From an uncultured bacterium (GTDB taxonomy: Bacteria > Cyanobacteriota > Vampirovibrionia > Gastranaerophilales > Gastranaerophilaceae): a stretch of 64,000 nucleotides of DNA. The stretch covers positions 39,398-103,397 of the forward strand of contig CACYTP010000010.1 in assembly GCA_902777385.1 (NCBI GenBank). The letters are read 5' to 3'. Numbering within the stretch: the first letter of the stretch is position 1; every line of letters begins with the position of its first letter. The notes beneath the pieces were generated by a model, which worked only from the letters and a program-made list of their open reading frames with translations, ran no database searches and was not told the DNA's origin. Positions 26,593 to 35,766 of this stretch are shown here, in pieces. The position numbers were made by a program, and so were the translations under genes.

Positions 26593-27753
26593 ATGACTGA
26601 TTATATAACGCTGACAAAGGCGGATTTAGCCAGAATTGAAATCGGAAAATTAAATCTGCAGTCGCCGGATTTGAAAAATATTGATGAGTCAAAAGCTGTT
26701 GCTATTGCAAAATGGATGAAGAATTGGATTGACTCTTCTCTGTCTTTAGGAAAAATTAAGTCCGGTAATCTTATGCCGACAAAGAATGAATTTGCTTATT
26801 TTTTGGGTGTAAGTGTAGGAACTATTCAAAATGCGTTAAGGTATCTTGAAGATATGGGTTACGTTGAATCAAAGCAGCGTATTGGTACTATTGTTAAAGA
26901 CAGAACCGGCTCAGTTAATACTGCTTTTAGAAAACTTACTTCCAAAAGAGAAATTGCAATTTTGGAAATAAAGAAATTTATAGTTTCGAACAAAATGAAA
27001 ATAGGCAGCAAATTGCCTTCATCCAGAACATTAGCTGCATTGATAAATTGCTCAGCAAATACAACCCGTCTTGCTCTTGAAAATCTTTGTATGAATGGTG
27101 TTTTGAAAAGACTGGATAAAGAGTCAAGAGAATCTGGCTGGGAAATTTTATCAAATAAATTTGACAAAAATATAAGTTCTGGTGAAGCAGAACAAAAAAC
27201 TCTTGTAAATAAGATTGAGCAAGATTTAAAAAATTATATTGATAATAATTTACAGGTAGGTGAAAGATTGCCTGCACATAACGAGTTAGCTTCAATGTTC
27301 GGAGTCAGTATAAAAACAATCCATGATGGTTTGAAGGCTTTGATTGATGAAGATATACTTCTTGCAAGAAGAGGTCGTTACGGTACAACGGTTATAAGAT
27401 TACCAAAAGAGGCTGCAGGCTATAAGAAACTTGAAAAATCAATTTTTGCACCGGCAAAAGATACTGCATTTTATTATTATGAAAAGACTCAGAATGCTAT
27501 CAGAATGATGATAGCCCAAAATTATGAAATAGGTTCAAAATTGCCGTCTATTATGGAGCTTTCCAAGGAAATGGATTTAAGTCCTAATACAATAAGAAAA
27601 GCATTCCAAAATCTTGCAAAAGAAGGGTATCTCGAATTTTCAAGAGGTCGTTACGGTGGTACTTTTGTTACGGACATACCTAATGCCGGAAACGAAACCT
27701 TCAAGTGGCTTGCCGTAAACCCTCAGTATGCAAAAGTCTATAGCGGAAATTAA
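26593..27753 (+). CDS. Regulator with four tandem GntR-type winged helix domains
   Basis: This 386-aa protein appears to consist entirely of four GntR-like winged helix-turn-helix units, at about residues 35-101, 119-186, 204-269 and 295-360. Each has the recognisable plan 'G.LPs...La...gvS..Ti..Al..L...G.l....g..G..V', for example GVSVGTIQNALRYLEDMGY, GVSIKTIHDGLKALIDEDI and DLSPNTIRKAFQNLAKEGY. No FadR, HutC, MocR or other effector domain is visible. A typical GntR regulator has one such domain plus a ligand domain. The ATG at 26593 follows AAAGGGA. Targets are unknown. It faces away from ychF and converges with the TPR gene. Confidence 0.88.
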   Translation: MTDYITLTKADLARIEIGKLNLQSPDLKNIDESKAVAIAKWMKNWIDSSLSLGKIKSGNLMPTKNEFAYFLGVSVGTIQNALRYLEDMGYVESKQRIGTIVKDRTGSVNTAFRKLTSKREIAILEIKKFIVSNKMKIGSKLPSSRTLAALINCSANTTRLALENLCMNGVLKRLDKESRESGWEILSNKFDKNISSGEAEQKTLVNKIEQDLKNYIDNNLQVGERLPAHNELASMFGVSIKTIHDGLKALIDEDILLARRGRYGTTVIRLPKEAAGYKKLEKSIFAPAKDTAFYYYEKTQNAIRMMIAQNYEIGSKLPSIMELSKEMDLSPNTIRKAFQNLAKEGYLEFSRGRYGGTFVTDIPNAGNETFKWLAVNPQYAKVYSGN

Positions 27754-27759
27754 CAATAA

Positions 27760-29526
27760 TTAAGAAATCTCTCTTATCATTTCCTGAGCTTCTTCAAACT
27801 CTGGTGAAATTTCTACTGTTTTTTCCAGATATTCAAGTGCCTGCTCGTTATTTCCCAAAGCTTTTTCGCATTTTGCCATCCAGAATATTATATTGACGTT
27901 GTATTCATTTTCTTTTAACAGACTTTGGAAAATGTTTTTTGCCTGCTCATAATCTCCAAGTTCATAATAGCACATTGCAAGCATATTTTTGGTTTCTATG
28001 CTTTCATCCATTTCATAAGATTTTATCAGATACATCTTTGCATCTTCGTAATTTTTCATCAAAAATCTTACTTTCCCTGCAATATAGAGGAAAAATCCGT
28101 TTTGTACAGTATTGCCTATTGCAATTTCAATCTGTTTTAATGCTTCTTCGTATTCATTTATGAACAGTTTATTCAGAGCTGAAAATGCGTATGTTGCATA
28201 TAGCTTCGGATTTATTTCAAGTGCTTTCTGATAGTAAGTATCCGCTTCTTTAAAAGCAGATGTTGCATGTAAAAAGTTTGCATATTCACTCAATATAGAG
28301 GCGTTTTCAGGCTCATATTCCAAAGCCTGTTTAAATTCATCTTCAGCATAATCAAGTAATCTTTTGCTTAAATAAATTACGCCCAAATCCTTATGAGCAT
28401 CCGCATAATCAGGTTTTAGCTGGATAACTTTTTTCAAAATCTTTTCGGCTTTATCTGTGTCTTTTACAAGAATACATACATGTGCAAATTCATAATAAAT
28501 ATCAAATCCCACATTGCCTAATAAAATTATTCTCTCGTAAATTTCTTTTGCCAATAATGGTTGCCGTGTTTTTAAGAATATACTTGCCAGTTTTCTTGAC
28601 ATTGATACGGATTTTGGATTCATAGCAACGAGTCTTGCAAGTATATTTATTGCATATTTGTATTCGCCTGTCTGTTCATAGCAGCAGGCAAGATTATATT
28701 GATAAGTCTGTTTTTCAGGATAATGTGTAGCCAGAGTTTTGTAGTGTGAAATAGCTTTTTCCCATTTCTGAATTTTGACTTCCGATAATGCCATTGCAGC
28801 CAAATATGTATCGCTTGGTTCTATAAAATAGGCTTTTTCAAAATATTCACAAGCTTCTTCGTGTTTGTTTTGAATTTGCAGTATTGATGCAATGTTAAAA
28901 TATGTCAGAGGATTGGTATCATCAATTTTGCTTGCCTTTTCAAAGTTTTCATAAGCTTTTTCCATATTCCCTACAGTAAGGTACGCTGTTCCGAGGTTGT
29001 TATATATCTGAGAGTGATTTGGATTTAATTCTAAGGCTTTTTCTAAATAATATAAACTTTTTTCAAAGTTTTTTGATGACATATAGGCTGTACCTATTAT
29101 GTAATAGATAGAATAATCTTCCTTTTCAAATTCCAGAGCTTTCTCGCCATACTCGACAGCCAAGTTTTCTTCATGTTCTTTTATATACAGTATTGCAAGA
29201 CACTTGTAAGCTTCAGTTTCTTTTTCCCTTAATTTTATAACCTCTTTGTATGCGGAAATTGCATGTAAATTGTCTTCCAGATTATCGTATGACATAGCCA
29301 GATACATCCAACTTGTTGCATCTTCAGGATTATATTTTACAACAGTTTCAAAATTGTTTTTTGCTTCTTCGTATTTTTCAAGATTTATATTACACAATCC
29401 AAGCAGCTTAATAACTTCAATATTTTTTTCTTCTTCTGTATTAAAAGTTGATAATAATTCTTTTGCTTCTTCAAATTTGTTTTCTGCTACTAAATCTGTT
29501 GCCTTATTTAAATCCTTTTTTGTCAT
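27760..29526 (-). CDS. Tetratricopeptide-repeat protein (588 aa)
   Basis: Nearly the entire protein is TPR: about 16 repeats of 34 residues with the usual W/Y-G-Y-A-P pattern (for example NPNHSQIYNNLGTAYLTVGN, KPDYADAHKDLGVIYLSKRL). There is no signal peptide or membrane segment, so it is probably cytoplasmic, acting as a scaffold for protein complexes. It is the last gene of the leftward run radical SAM-rng-two small membrane proteins-TPR; the gap to the 78-aa gene is one base, so translation is probably coupled. Confidence 0.9.
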   Translation of the reverse strand: MTKKDLNKATDLVAENKFEEAKELLSTFNTEEEKNIEVIKLLGLCNINLEKYEEAKNNFETVVKYNPEDATSWMYLAMSYDNLEDNLHAISAYKEVIKLREKETEAYKCLAILYIKEHEENLAVEYGEKALEFEKEDYSIYYIIGTAYMSSKNFEKSLYYLEKALELNPNHSQIYNNLGTAYLTVGNMEKAYENFEKASKIDDTNPLTYFNIASILQIQNKHEEACEYFEKAYFIEPSDTYLAAMALSEVKIQKWEKAISHYKTLATHYPEKQTYQYNLACCYEQTGEYKYAINILARLVAMNPKSVSMSRKLASIFLKTRQPLLAKEIYERIILLGNVGFDIYYEFAHVCILVKDTDKAEKILKKVIQLKPDYADAHKDLGVIYLSKRLLDYAEDEFKQALEYEPENASILSEYANFLHATSAFKEADTYYQKALEINPKLYATYAFSALNKLFINEYEEALKQIEIAIGNTVQNGFFLYIAGKVRFLMKNYEDAKMYLIKSYEMDESIETKNMLAMCYYELGDYEQAKNIFQSLLKENEYNVNIIFWMAKCEKALGNNEQALEYLEKTVEISPEFEEAQEMIREIS

Positions 29527-29527
29527 A

Positions 29528-29764
29528 CTAATATTCTTCCTGATTAACCTTGTTTAACTCTTCTTCAGCCATTCTTTTTGCATTTTCTATCTCGGATACT
29601 TGTTGATTAACACGGGTTTCTACACTCTTTTTATCAAGTGATGTTCCGTGAATAGAGGCTCCGCCCATGTCCTTCATAGCCGGCATTAATATTATAAACA
29701 ACACAGCTATTATGGCTAAAGCTATCAACATTCCAATTGCACCCATTGCAGGTTTTCTGTTCAT
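29528..29764 (-). CDS. Small single-pass membrane protein (78 aa)
   Basis: Residues 9-29 (AIGMLIALAIIAVLFIILMP) form a single membrane helix; the remaining 49 residues are a charged helix (VNQQVSEIENAKRMAEEELN). The look is like a class of small pilin-like or scaffold proteins, but the prepilin cleavage motif is absent. AAGGAG lies before the ATG. It sits between the 111-aa membrane protein and the TPR gene. Confidence 0.75.
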   Translation of the reverse strand: MNRKPAMGAIGMLIALAIIAVLFIILMPAMKDMGGASIHGTSLDKKSVETRVNQQVSEIENAKRMAEEELNKVNQEEY

Positions 29765-29777
29765 ACTATTCTCCTTA

Positions 29778-30113
29778 TTACAGTCTGTTTTTATCTATGA
29801 AAGATATGATCGCATCTTCTATGTTTTTTGGAGTACCTAATGAGTCCCCGTATAAGTCATCAGGATTATTCCTGTTATCTATGGCTCCGCCATATTGTTT
29901 TCTGAAATATGCCAGAACGATAAATATTACAATTAACGATATTAAAACAGAACCCATTGATATTGCAAATTTAACAAGAACCGTTTTTAACGGAACTACG
30001 GAACTGCCTGTCATATCGTTCGTATCCGCATAACACAAGCCACAGCTTGCTGCAAACAGCAGCAAGCCTGTGATTATGTTTTTAGTATTTTTTGTTATAT
30101 TATGTATCTTCAT
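29778..30113 (-). CDS. Small exported membrane protein (111 aa)
   Basis: The N-terminus resembles a signal peptide (IITGLLLFAASCGLCYA, about residues 13-29; a Cys could allow lipid modification). A strong membrane helix follows at about residues 48-70 (FAISMGSVLISLIVIFIVLA), then an acidic C-terminus. The start overlaps the end of rng by 14 bases, so the two are probably translated together. No family recognised. Confidence 0.75.
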   Translation of the reverse strand: MKIHNITKNTKNIITGLLLFAASCGLCYADTNDMTGSSVVPLKTVLVKFAISMGSVLISLIVIFIVLAYFRKQYGGAIDNRNNPDDLYGDSLGTPKNIEDAIISFIDKNRL

Positions 30114-31929
30114 TTTCTTTTTTATTAGTCTTTCTTGTCCTTTTAGAAGCTCCTCTGTTAGGTCTTCTTGTTTTTTTAGGCTTTTCTTCTTCCGTAACTT
30201 CAGATATCTGAGGTTCTTTTACTTCTGCGGTTTCTGTATTTGCGGATTCATTTTTTTTAGAAGCTCTGCCCCTTCCACGTTTAGGCTTCGCTGGCGTTTC
30301 TTCTTTTATTTCCGTTTCCGTAGAGTTTTCTTCTACTACTATTTCGGGTTTAATTTCCTCGTTAGGTTTTAGTACGGTCTGGGCTGTTTGGATATCCTCA
30401 GTTACAACTAACGGAGTTTCAACTTTGTCACCCTGAGGCTTTTCAAATTTATTCCTTCTGCCTCTTTGTCTGCCGTTTTCTCTCTTTTCGGTTTCTTTTA
30501 CAGCAACATTTGACGGATTTTCAACTTCAATGGAAGTTACCGGCAATTCTTGTTGTTGTTCAAGTTGTTGAGTATTTTCTTCCTGTGATTTTTGCTGATT
30601 ATTTTTGTTATTATTTTTCTTAAAATTATTTATTGGAAGTTTTAATTTTGCAGCTTTTGCTCTGTATTCACCTTCTGCTGTTGGTGTTGCAAAATTAAAT
30701 TCATTCATGAAGTAACCGCTGCCCTGACAGTGCGGGCATTTCTTCGTAAATATTTCTGATAAACTCTGACCCTGTCTGTGACGGGTTAATTCTACCAATC
30801 CCAAATCAGAAAGCTGACCAACCTGAGGCTTTGCTTTATCAGGTTCAAGTGCTATTTCTAATTCTTCCATCATCGCTAATTTATCTGCTCTGGACATCAT
30901 ATCAATGAAATCAACTATTACCATACCGCCAATGTTTCGTAAACGAAGTTGACGAGCAATCTCATGTACTGCTTCTATATTGGTTTTTAGTATCGTTTCA
31001 TCCTGTGTCGCCGAACTTACGAATTTACCGCTGTTTACATCAATGACTGTAAGAGCTTCTGTTTGCTGGATAAATAAATAACCGCCTGATGGCATATTTA
31101 CTTTAATATTTAATGCTGCTTTGATTTCTTTATGTATATCCATTGCAACAAGGAGCGGTTCTGTTCCTTTATATAATGTTACATTAACATTCTTGTTAAT
31201 ATGCCAGTTTTGAAGTATGTTTTGAACTCTGTTCATTGCAAACGGAGTATCAACAATAATTTCTTTTGTATCTTCCGTACAAGCTTCACGGATAACTCTG
31301 TATAACAAATCCTGATCTCTGTATATCAAATTTGGGGGAGTCATTGTTTCTGCAGAGGTAATAATGTTGTTCCATTTTTCCAAAAGAATTTCTAAATCTT
31401 CCTGAATATCAGCTTCAGTTTGGCCTTCAGCTTCTGTTCTGATAATTACTCCTACTCCTACAGGCTTAATGAGATTTAAAATTGATTTTAATCTTGCACG
31501 TTCTTTAGAACTTTCGATTTTCTTACTTACGCTCACTCCCGGTTCATTTGGCATTAATACCAAAAATCTTCCGGGCAGACTTATTTGAGTTGTAACTCTC
31601 GGACCTTTATGCCCTGTTGGTTCTTTTACAACCTGTACTATTAATTTCTGTTTTGGAGATAATTTATCTTTCAGTGTTCCTTTACCCATAACATCCTGAG
31701 CGTGTAAAAATCCCATTTTATCCGTACCTACATTAACGAATGCCGCATCAATACTCGGTAGAATGTTATCTACAGTTGCAAGGTAGACATCTCCTAAAAT
31801 TACATCACCTCTGTGAATAAAAAAGTCTGTAACTTTTCCGTTTTCAAGGACCGCAGCAATATTATCTCTCTCTGCAATAACAATTTTCTGTCCCTGATCT
31901 TTAAAATTTTTGTTTCTGTCGTTAGCCAT
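30100..31929 (-). CDS. rng: Ribonuclease E/G family endoribonuclease
   Basis: This enzyme cuts single-stranded RNA in mRNA decay and rRNA processing. An S1 domain lies near residues 35-120 (VDNILPSIDAAFVNVG), then the catalytic region with VIDVNSGKFVS and MVIVDFIDM holding the Mg2+-binding Asp residues, and the zinc link KCPHCQGSGYF near residue 400. Residues 430-609 form a disordered, charged tail with basic RNA-binding blocks (KPKRGRGRASKK; KKTRRPNRGASKRTRKTNKK), as in cyanobacterial RNase E. It follows the radical SAM gene by 20 bp. Confidence 0.95.
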   Translation of the reverse strand: MANDRNKNFKDQGQKIVIAERDNIAAVLENGKVTDFFIHRGDVILGDVYLATVDNILPSIDAAFVNVGTDKMGFLHAQDVMGKGTLKDKLSPKQKLIVQVVKEPTGHKGPRVTTQISLPGRFLVLMPNEPGVSVSKKIESSKERARLKSILNLIKPVGVGVIIRTEAEGQTEADIQEDLEILLEKWNNIITSAETMTPPNLIYRDQDLLYRVIREACTEDTKEIIVDTPFAMNRVQNILQNWHINKNVNVTLYKGTEPLLVAMDIHKEIKAALNIKVNMPSGGYLFIQQTEALTVIDVNSGKFVSSATQDETILKTNIEAVHEIARQLRLRNIGGMVIVDFIDMMSRADKLAMMEELEIALEPDKAKPQVGQLSDLGLVELTRHRQGQSLSEIFTKKCPHCQGSGYFMNEFNFATPTAEGEYRAKAAKLKLPINNFKKNNNKNNQQKSQEENTQQLEQQQELPVTSIEVENPSNVAVKETEKRENGRQRGRRNKFEKPQGDKVETPLVVTEDIQTAQTVLKPNEEIKPEIVVEENSTETEIKEETPAKPKRGRGRASKKNESANTETAEVKEPQISEVTEEEKPKKTRRPNRGASKRTRKTNKKENEDT

Positions 31930-31949
31930 TTCTAATCCTTTTTAAACTT

Positions 31950-34493
31950 TTATAACTCTCTAAAATTTTCGTCAAAGAACTTTGTTCTGGTAATATCAAA
32001 TGCAGTATCCGAATCAATCAGATTCATCAATGCATCTGCACGCAACGCCGGAATTTCAGGACTCTGACCGGTTTTTAAAACTATGAACAGATTATCACCT
32101 TCAAATCTGTATGATTTAATTGCCGGTTTTATATCTGTTTTTTTTATTAAACCTTTTTTGTTTTTCTTCTCAATAAAAATTTCTTCGGAAGATAAAACTC
32201 TGTTTGTATTATACTTCAAATTTTCAAAATCGTAAAGTTTTTTATTAAAAACACAAATTCTGTATTCAGCCCAGGCTGCTGTATTGTCAATTGCTTTTTG
32301 CGAACGTTCTATTTGAGTGACTTTTAGTATTTTGCACTCTTTTGGTAAAACTTTTTCTAACGCTGTTTGTAAATCTTTTTCGCTAAGGTTATCCCAAAGT
32401 TCAATGTCTGTCAGCTCACATTCACTTTGTGCAAAAAGAGGAAGTGCTATTCCCATGGATATCTTCATTGTTGGGTTAAATCCTCTTGAAAATGCTACAT
32501 TCAATCCGCTTCTTGATACAGCTTTAAAGAAGGTATTTTGCCAGTCTAAATGTGAAAAATATCTCAAGATACCCTTTTTGGTAAGTTTTATTCTGTATCT
32601 GAAAACAGGTTTTAAGTCGCTTTGGCTTCCGTCTGTCGGATCTCTGTGAACAGTTGGTTTATAATCAACGGAAGCTTTAAATGGTTGTGCCATGTGCTTT
32701 TTTGTCTTAAAATTCGGACAAACTCCGCAGTTTACACATTTCGTCTGGCATGTAGGGACTATGTGTACCGAATTTGGGCATGTTGCATCCGGCATGTTCT
32801 CAGGCTTAAATGCATCATTGAATTCATTAATAAGCCATTCTTTATTTATTCCTATATCTATAAAATCCCATGGCAGCTCTTCTGCACGGGGGTATTCTTT
32901 TTGTGCAAGTCCTGACAAATCTATATTTAGTTCTTTAGCAGTGTCATACCATATATTTTCTTTGAAATATTCCCCCCAAGCATCAAGATAACATCCTTTT
33001 TTGTATAGAGTTTCAATATATTTACACAAGTCTGTATCACCTCTTGTCAGTACCGCTTCTATTTGTGATACAGCTTGTTCATGATAGTTTATTTTTACTC
33101 CCTTTATATTTTTAATTTGCTCTTTTAAGTACATAATATGTTCTGTAACTTTGTCCGGAGGCATTTGCGGACACCATTGAAACGGTGTGAACGGTTTAGG
33201 TACAAAAATAGAAAGAGTACAGGTTATATCCATACCATGCTTTAATCCTTTTTCCATTTTTAGTCCGCGGCATCTGTATTTTATTTTTCTGAACAGTTCA
33301 GCCATCTCATCCATATCTTTCAGAGTTTCTGTAGGAAGACCGCATATAAAGTAAAATTTTACTCTGGACCAGCCGTTTTCATATAATGTTGCAACCGCAT
33401 CAATAATCATATCTTCCGTTATATTTTTCTTTATAACATCTCGTAATCGTTGTGAACCTGCTTCCGGTGCAAGTGTCATGGTAGATTTTCTTACGCTTTG
33501 TACTAGATTTGCCAATTCAAGATTAAAGCCGTCAATCCTTTGGCTTGGAAGTGATACGGAAACTTTTTTCTTGTCAAAATCTGAGGACAATTCTTTGATT
33601 GTTTCATTTATATTTGCATAATCGTTTGAAGATAGAGAGAGTAGTGAATATTCGTCATAACCTGTGTTTTTTACCAACTCTTTTGCAATTTTGATAATTT
33701 CTTCACTTTCTCTTTCTCTTATTGGGAGAGTTACATGTCCCGGCTGGCAGAAACGGCACATCCTGCCGCAACCCCTTCTTATTTCAATTACAGCTCTGTC
33801 CTGAACCGATGAAGAAAACGGTATCGGGTATGCTTTCAGTGCTGTATCGTAATTTAATTGGGCAATTCTTTTTCTGACTTTCCCTCCGGTTAATTTTGAC
33901 CATCTGCCCGAATTTTCGCCTTCGCATAGTGCTTTTATTCTTTCTTCTCTGGGTAGACCTTTTGTTTCTTCAAGAATTTTACAGGTTTCTATAATTGAAT
34001 CTTCTCCATCCCCAATCATAAACACATCAACAAAATCTGCCAACGGAAGCGGATTAAATGTACAAGGTCCTCCTGCCATAATAATCGGATCGTCATCGGA
34101 TCGCATATCATTGCGATAAGGAATTCCTGCCATTTCAAGCATTTTAAGAACCGTAGGATATGCCATTTCGTATTGTAATGAGAAGCCTACCGCATCAAAA
34201 TCTTTTACAGGACGTTTGCTTTCAAGTCCGTACAAAATTTCAGGTTTAAAATCAGGTTCCGGTGCGTAAGCTCTATCGCACATGTAGCCTTCATGTTCGT
34301 TGATTAATCCGTATAATACCCTTACTCCAAGGTTGCTTATGCCTATTTCATATTTATCGGGAAAACAGAAGGCATATCTTACTTTTGCACTATCAAAATC
34401 TTTATTATAAGATAAAAATTCTCCGCCTACATATTGGTAGGGTTTTGTGCAATTATATAAGGCTTCGTGGTACTTCTCAAAAAACGTTTCCAT
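31950..34493 (-). CDS. B12-binding radical SAM protein fused to a DUF2344 domain
   Basis: The 847-aa protein matches the TIGR03960-type radical SAM family fused to the TIGR03936/DUF2344 domain. An N-terminal B12-binding-like domain (about 30-190) precedes the radical SAM cluster RRGCGRMCRFCQPGHVT at about residue 240. The C-terminal third has a second Cys cluster (CQTKCVNCGVCPNF) and the DUF2344 region (YFSHLDWQNTFFKAVSRSGL, SRGFNPTMKISMGIALPLF). In cyanobacteria this gene often sits next to rne/rng, as here. The reaction is unknown; tRNA or ribosome modification has been suggested for such proteins. The start has no ribosome site but a TATAAT ends seven bases before it. Confidence 0.9.
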   Translation of the reverse strand: METFFEKYHEALYNCTKPYQYVGGEFLSYNKDFDSAKVRYAFCFPDKYEIGISNLGVRVLYGLINEHEGYMCDRAYAPEPDFKPEILYGLESKRPVKDFDAVGFSLQYEMAYPTVLKMLEMAGIPYRNDMRSDDDPIIMAGGPCTFNPLPLADFVDVFMIGDGEDSIIETCKILEETKGLPREERIKALCEGENSGRWSKLTGGKVRKRIAQLNYDTALKAYPIPFSSSVQDRAVIEIRRGCGRMCRFCQPGHVTLPIRERESEEIIKIAKELVKNTGYDEYSLLSLSSNDYANINETIKELSSDFDKKKVSVSLPSQRIDGFNLELANLVQSVRKSTMTLAPEAGSQRLRDVIKKNITEDMIIDAVATLYENGWSRVKFYFICGLPTETLKDMDEMAELFRKIKYRCRGLKMEKGLKHGMDITCTLSIFVPKPFTPFQWCPQMPPDKVTEHIMYLKEQIKNIKGVKINYHEQAVSQIEAVLTRGDTDLCKYIETLYKKGCYLDAWGEYFKENIWYDTAKELNIDLSGLAQKEYPRAEELPWDFIDIGINKEWLINEFNDAFKPENMPDATCPNSVHIVPTCQTKCVNCGVCPNFKTKKHMAQPFKASVDYKPTVHRDPTDGSQSDLKPVFRYRIKLTKKGILRYFSHLDWQNTFFKAVSRSGLNVAFSRGFNPTMKISMGIALPLFAQSECELTDIELWDNLSEKDLQTALEKVLPKECKILKVTQIERSQKAIDNTAAWAEYRICVFNKKLYDFENLKYNTNRVLSSEEIFIEKKNKKGLIKKTDIKPAIKSYRFEGDNLFIVLKTGQSPEIPALRADALMNLIDSDTAFDITRTKFFDENFREL

Positions 34494-34499
34494 AACAAT

Positions 34500-34505
34500 A
34501 TTATA
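34500..34505 (-). promoter_or_regulatory. -10 element for a leaderless radical SAM-rng operon mRNA
   Basis: Read leftwards, TATAAT occupies -12 to -7 relative to the A of the ATG at 34493, so transcription should start on the start codon. No ribosome site or clear -35 is seen. Confidence 0.5.
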
Positions 34506-35074
34506 TTATAAAAGTTTCTAATTTGCCGAGTAACAATATGTAATAAATATTGTACAAATGCAGAATGGCACAGGTATTTGATGAACAGTTTTTTTAATCT
34601 ATATTAACATTTGTAAAAGCGTGATAATCCGTATCAGATGACTTCTTTGGCTATCTGCAAGTGTTTGTGAAAGTTTATTAAGAAATTAATTGTAAATTTT
34701 TTGCGAGAATAATTTTTTGGCTAAAAGTGTTTACAGTACTCTTTATCCAAAAAGTTAACAAAACTTATTGTAAAAAGATTGGCATGGAAGATGAAAAAGG
34801 TGTGTTATTTTTTTATTTTAGACTTATGATGAATATACTAAATCTTGGGAGGTGGGGCAGTTGCTTCATCCCGGGTGAAGATAGGGGGTAAACTGAAGAA
34901 CATATTTTTGTTTTTCAACATACTAATCTTCACTTTCTGAAGACAAAAAGGGTTAAGTACCTGAGTTTAGTATTCAGACAACAAGGAATCAATCCTTAGA
35001 ACGATTAAATTTTTGGGGAAAATCGTTTAAAATAAGGATGATAAGATAGTCCATTCGGTAGGAGGAATTCAGAA
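34506..35074 (+). other. Long gene-free leader before cobO
   Basis: About 570 bp hold no convincing reading frame. The first part probably contains the upstream region of the radical SAM operon. Further on are G-rich segments (34847-34890, GGGAGGTGGGGCAG and ATAGGGGGTAAACTG), the near-palindrome CTTCATCCCGGGTGAAG, and a two-part hairpin just before the gene: ATCCTTA/TAAGGAT (34992-34998 with 35033-35039) enclosing AACGATT/AATCGTT (35000-35006 with 35021-35027). This looks like a structured 5' leader. It does not match the cobalamin riboswitch B12 box or another class I can name. Confidence 0.45.
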
Positions 35075-35608
35075 GTGTTAGAGCATGGTTACATTCAAAT
35101 CTATACAGGTGATGGTAAGGGCAAAACTACTGCAGCGTTGGGATTGGCTTTGCGTGCATTAGGTCATGGCTGGAAGGTGCTTATTATACAGTTTACGAAA
35201 GGCGATAGTGCAACTTCTTACGGTGAAATTATTTCATCTGCAAAATTTGTTGAGAATTTGGATGTAGTCCAATTTGGAATGGATAGAGTTTGTTATTCTC
35301 ATAACGTATGTATGGATGATTACAAAGAAGCTAAAAAAGGTTGGGAATTTGCTAAAGAGGCTATTAATTCCGGCAAATATCAGCTTATTATTTTGGACGA
35401 AATTAATATCTGTACAGCTATGAATATGATTAAGGTTAGTGAAGTAAAGGATGCTCTTTTACACAAACCTGAAAATCTTGAAATTGTACTTACCGGACGT
35501 TATGCACATCCGGAGTTGAAAGCAATGGCTCATCTTGTTACGGAAATGAAGCCTATCAAACATTATTTTGATATGGGTGTCATGGCAAGACAGGGCATTG
35601 AATATTAA
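35075..35608 (+). CDS. cobO: Corrinoid adenosyltransferase
   Basis: CobO/BtuR transfers adenosyl from ATP to cob(I)alamin, giving adenosylcobalamin. The 177-aa protein starts GYIQIYTGDGKGKTTAALGL with its characteristic P-loop, followed by IIQFTKGD and the C-terminal signature (VLTGRYAHPELKAMAHLVTE, then KPIKHYFDMGV). The start is GTG at 35075 with GGAGG nine bases upstream. No other cobalamin gene is in the window, so it may serve salvage. Its product could supply the B12-binding radical SAM protein upstream, though that is inference. Confidence 0.93.
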   Translation: MLEHGYIQIYTGDGKGKTTAALGLALRALGHGWKVLIIQFTKGDSATSYGEIISSAKFVENLDVVQFGMDRVCYSHNVCMDDYKEAKKGWEFAKEAINSGKYQLIILDEINICTAMNMIKVSEVKDALLHKPENLEIVLTGRYAHPELKAMAHLVTEMKPIKHYFDMGVMARQGIEY

Positions 35609-35657
35609 AGACTTTATATAGTTAATGTAAATCCTTTTTGTTTCAGAAATGAAATGT

Positions 35658-35690
35658 GGGGCTGACTCAAAAGTCAACCCCTTTATTTTT
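35658..35690 (+). terminator. Terminator of cobO
   Basis: The stem GGGGCTGAC/GTCAACCCC (one mismatch) is followed by TTTATTTTT. Confidence 0.85.
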
Positions 35691-35766
35691 GCCTATCATC
35701 ATACGTCTGAATTATTTACTATACAGCTTTTTTCATTTATAATTATTTCAAAAAGAGGGGGAATAT

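Noticed and set aside
34840..34960. Cobalamin or c-di-AMP riboswitch before cobO
   Set aside because: GGGTGAAGATA and nearby G-rich bases are only loosely like parts of these classes; the B12 box and the ydaO 3' core are not present.
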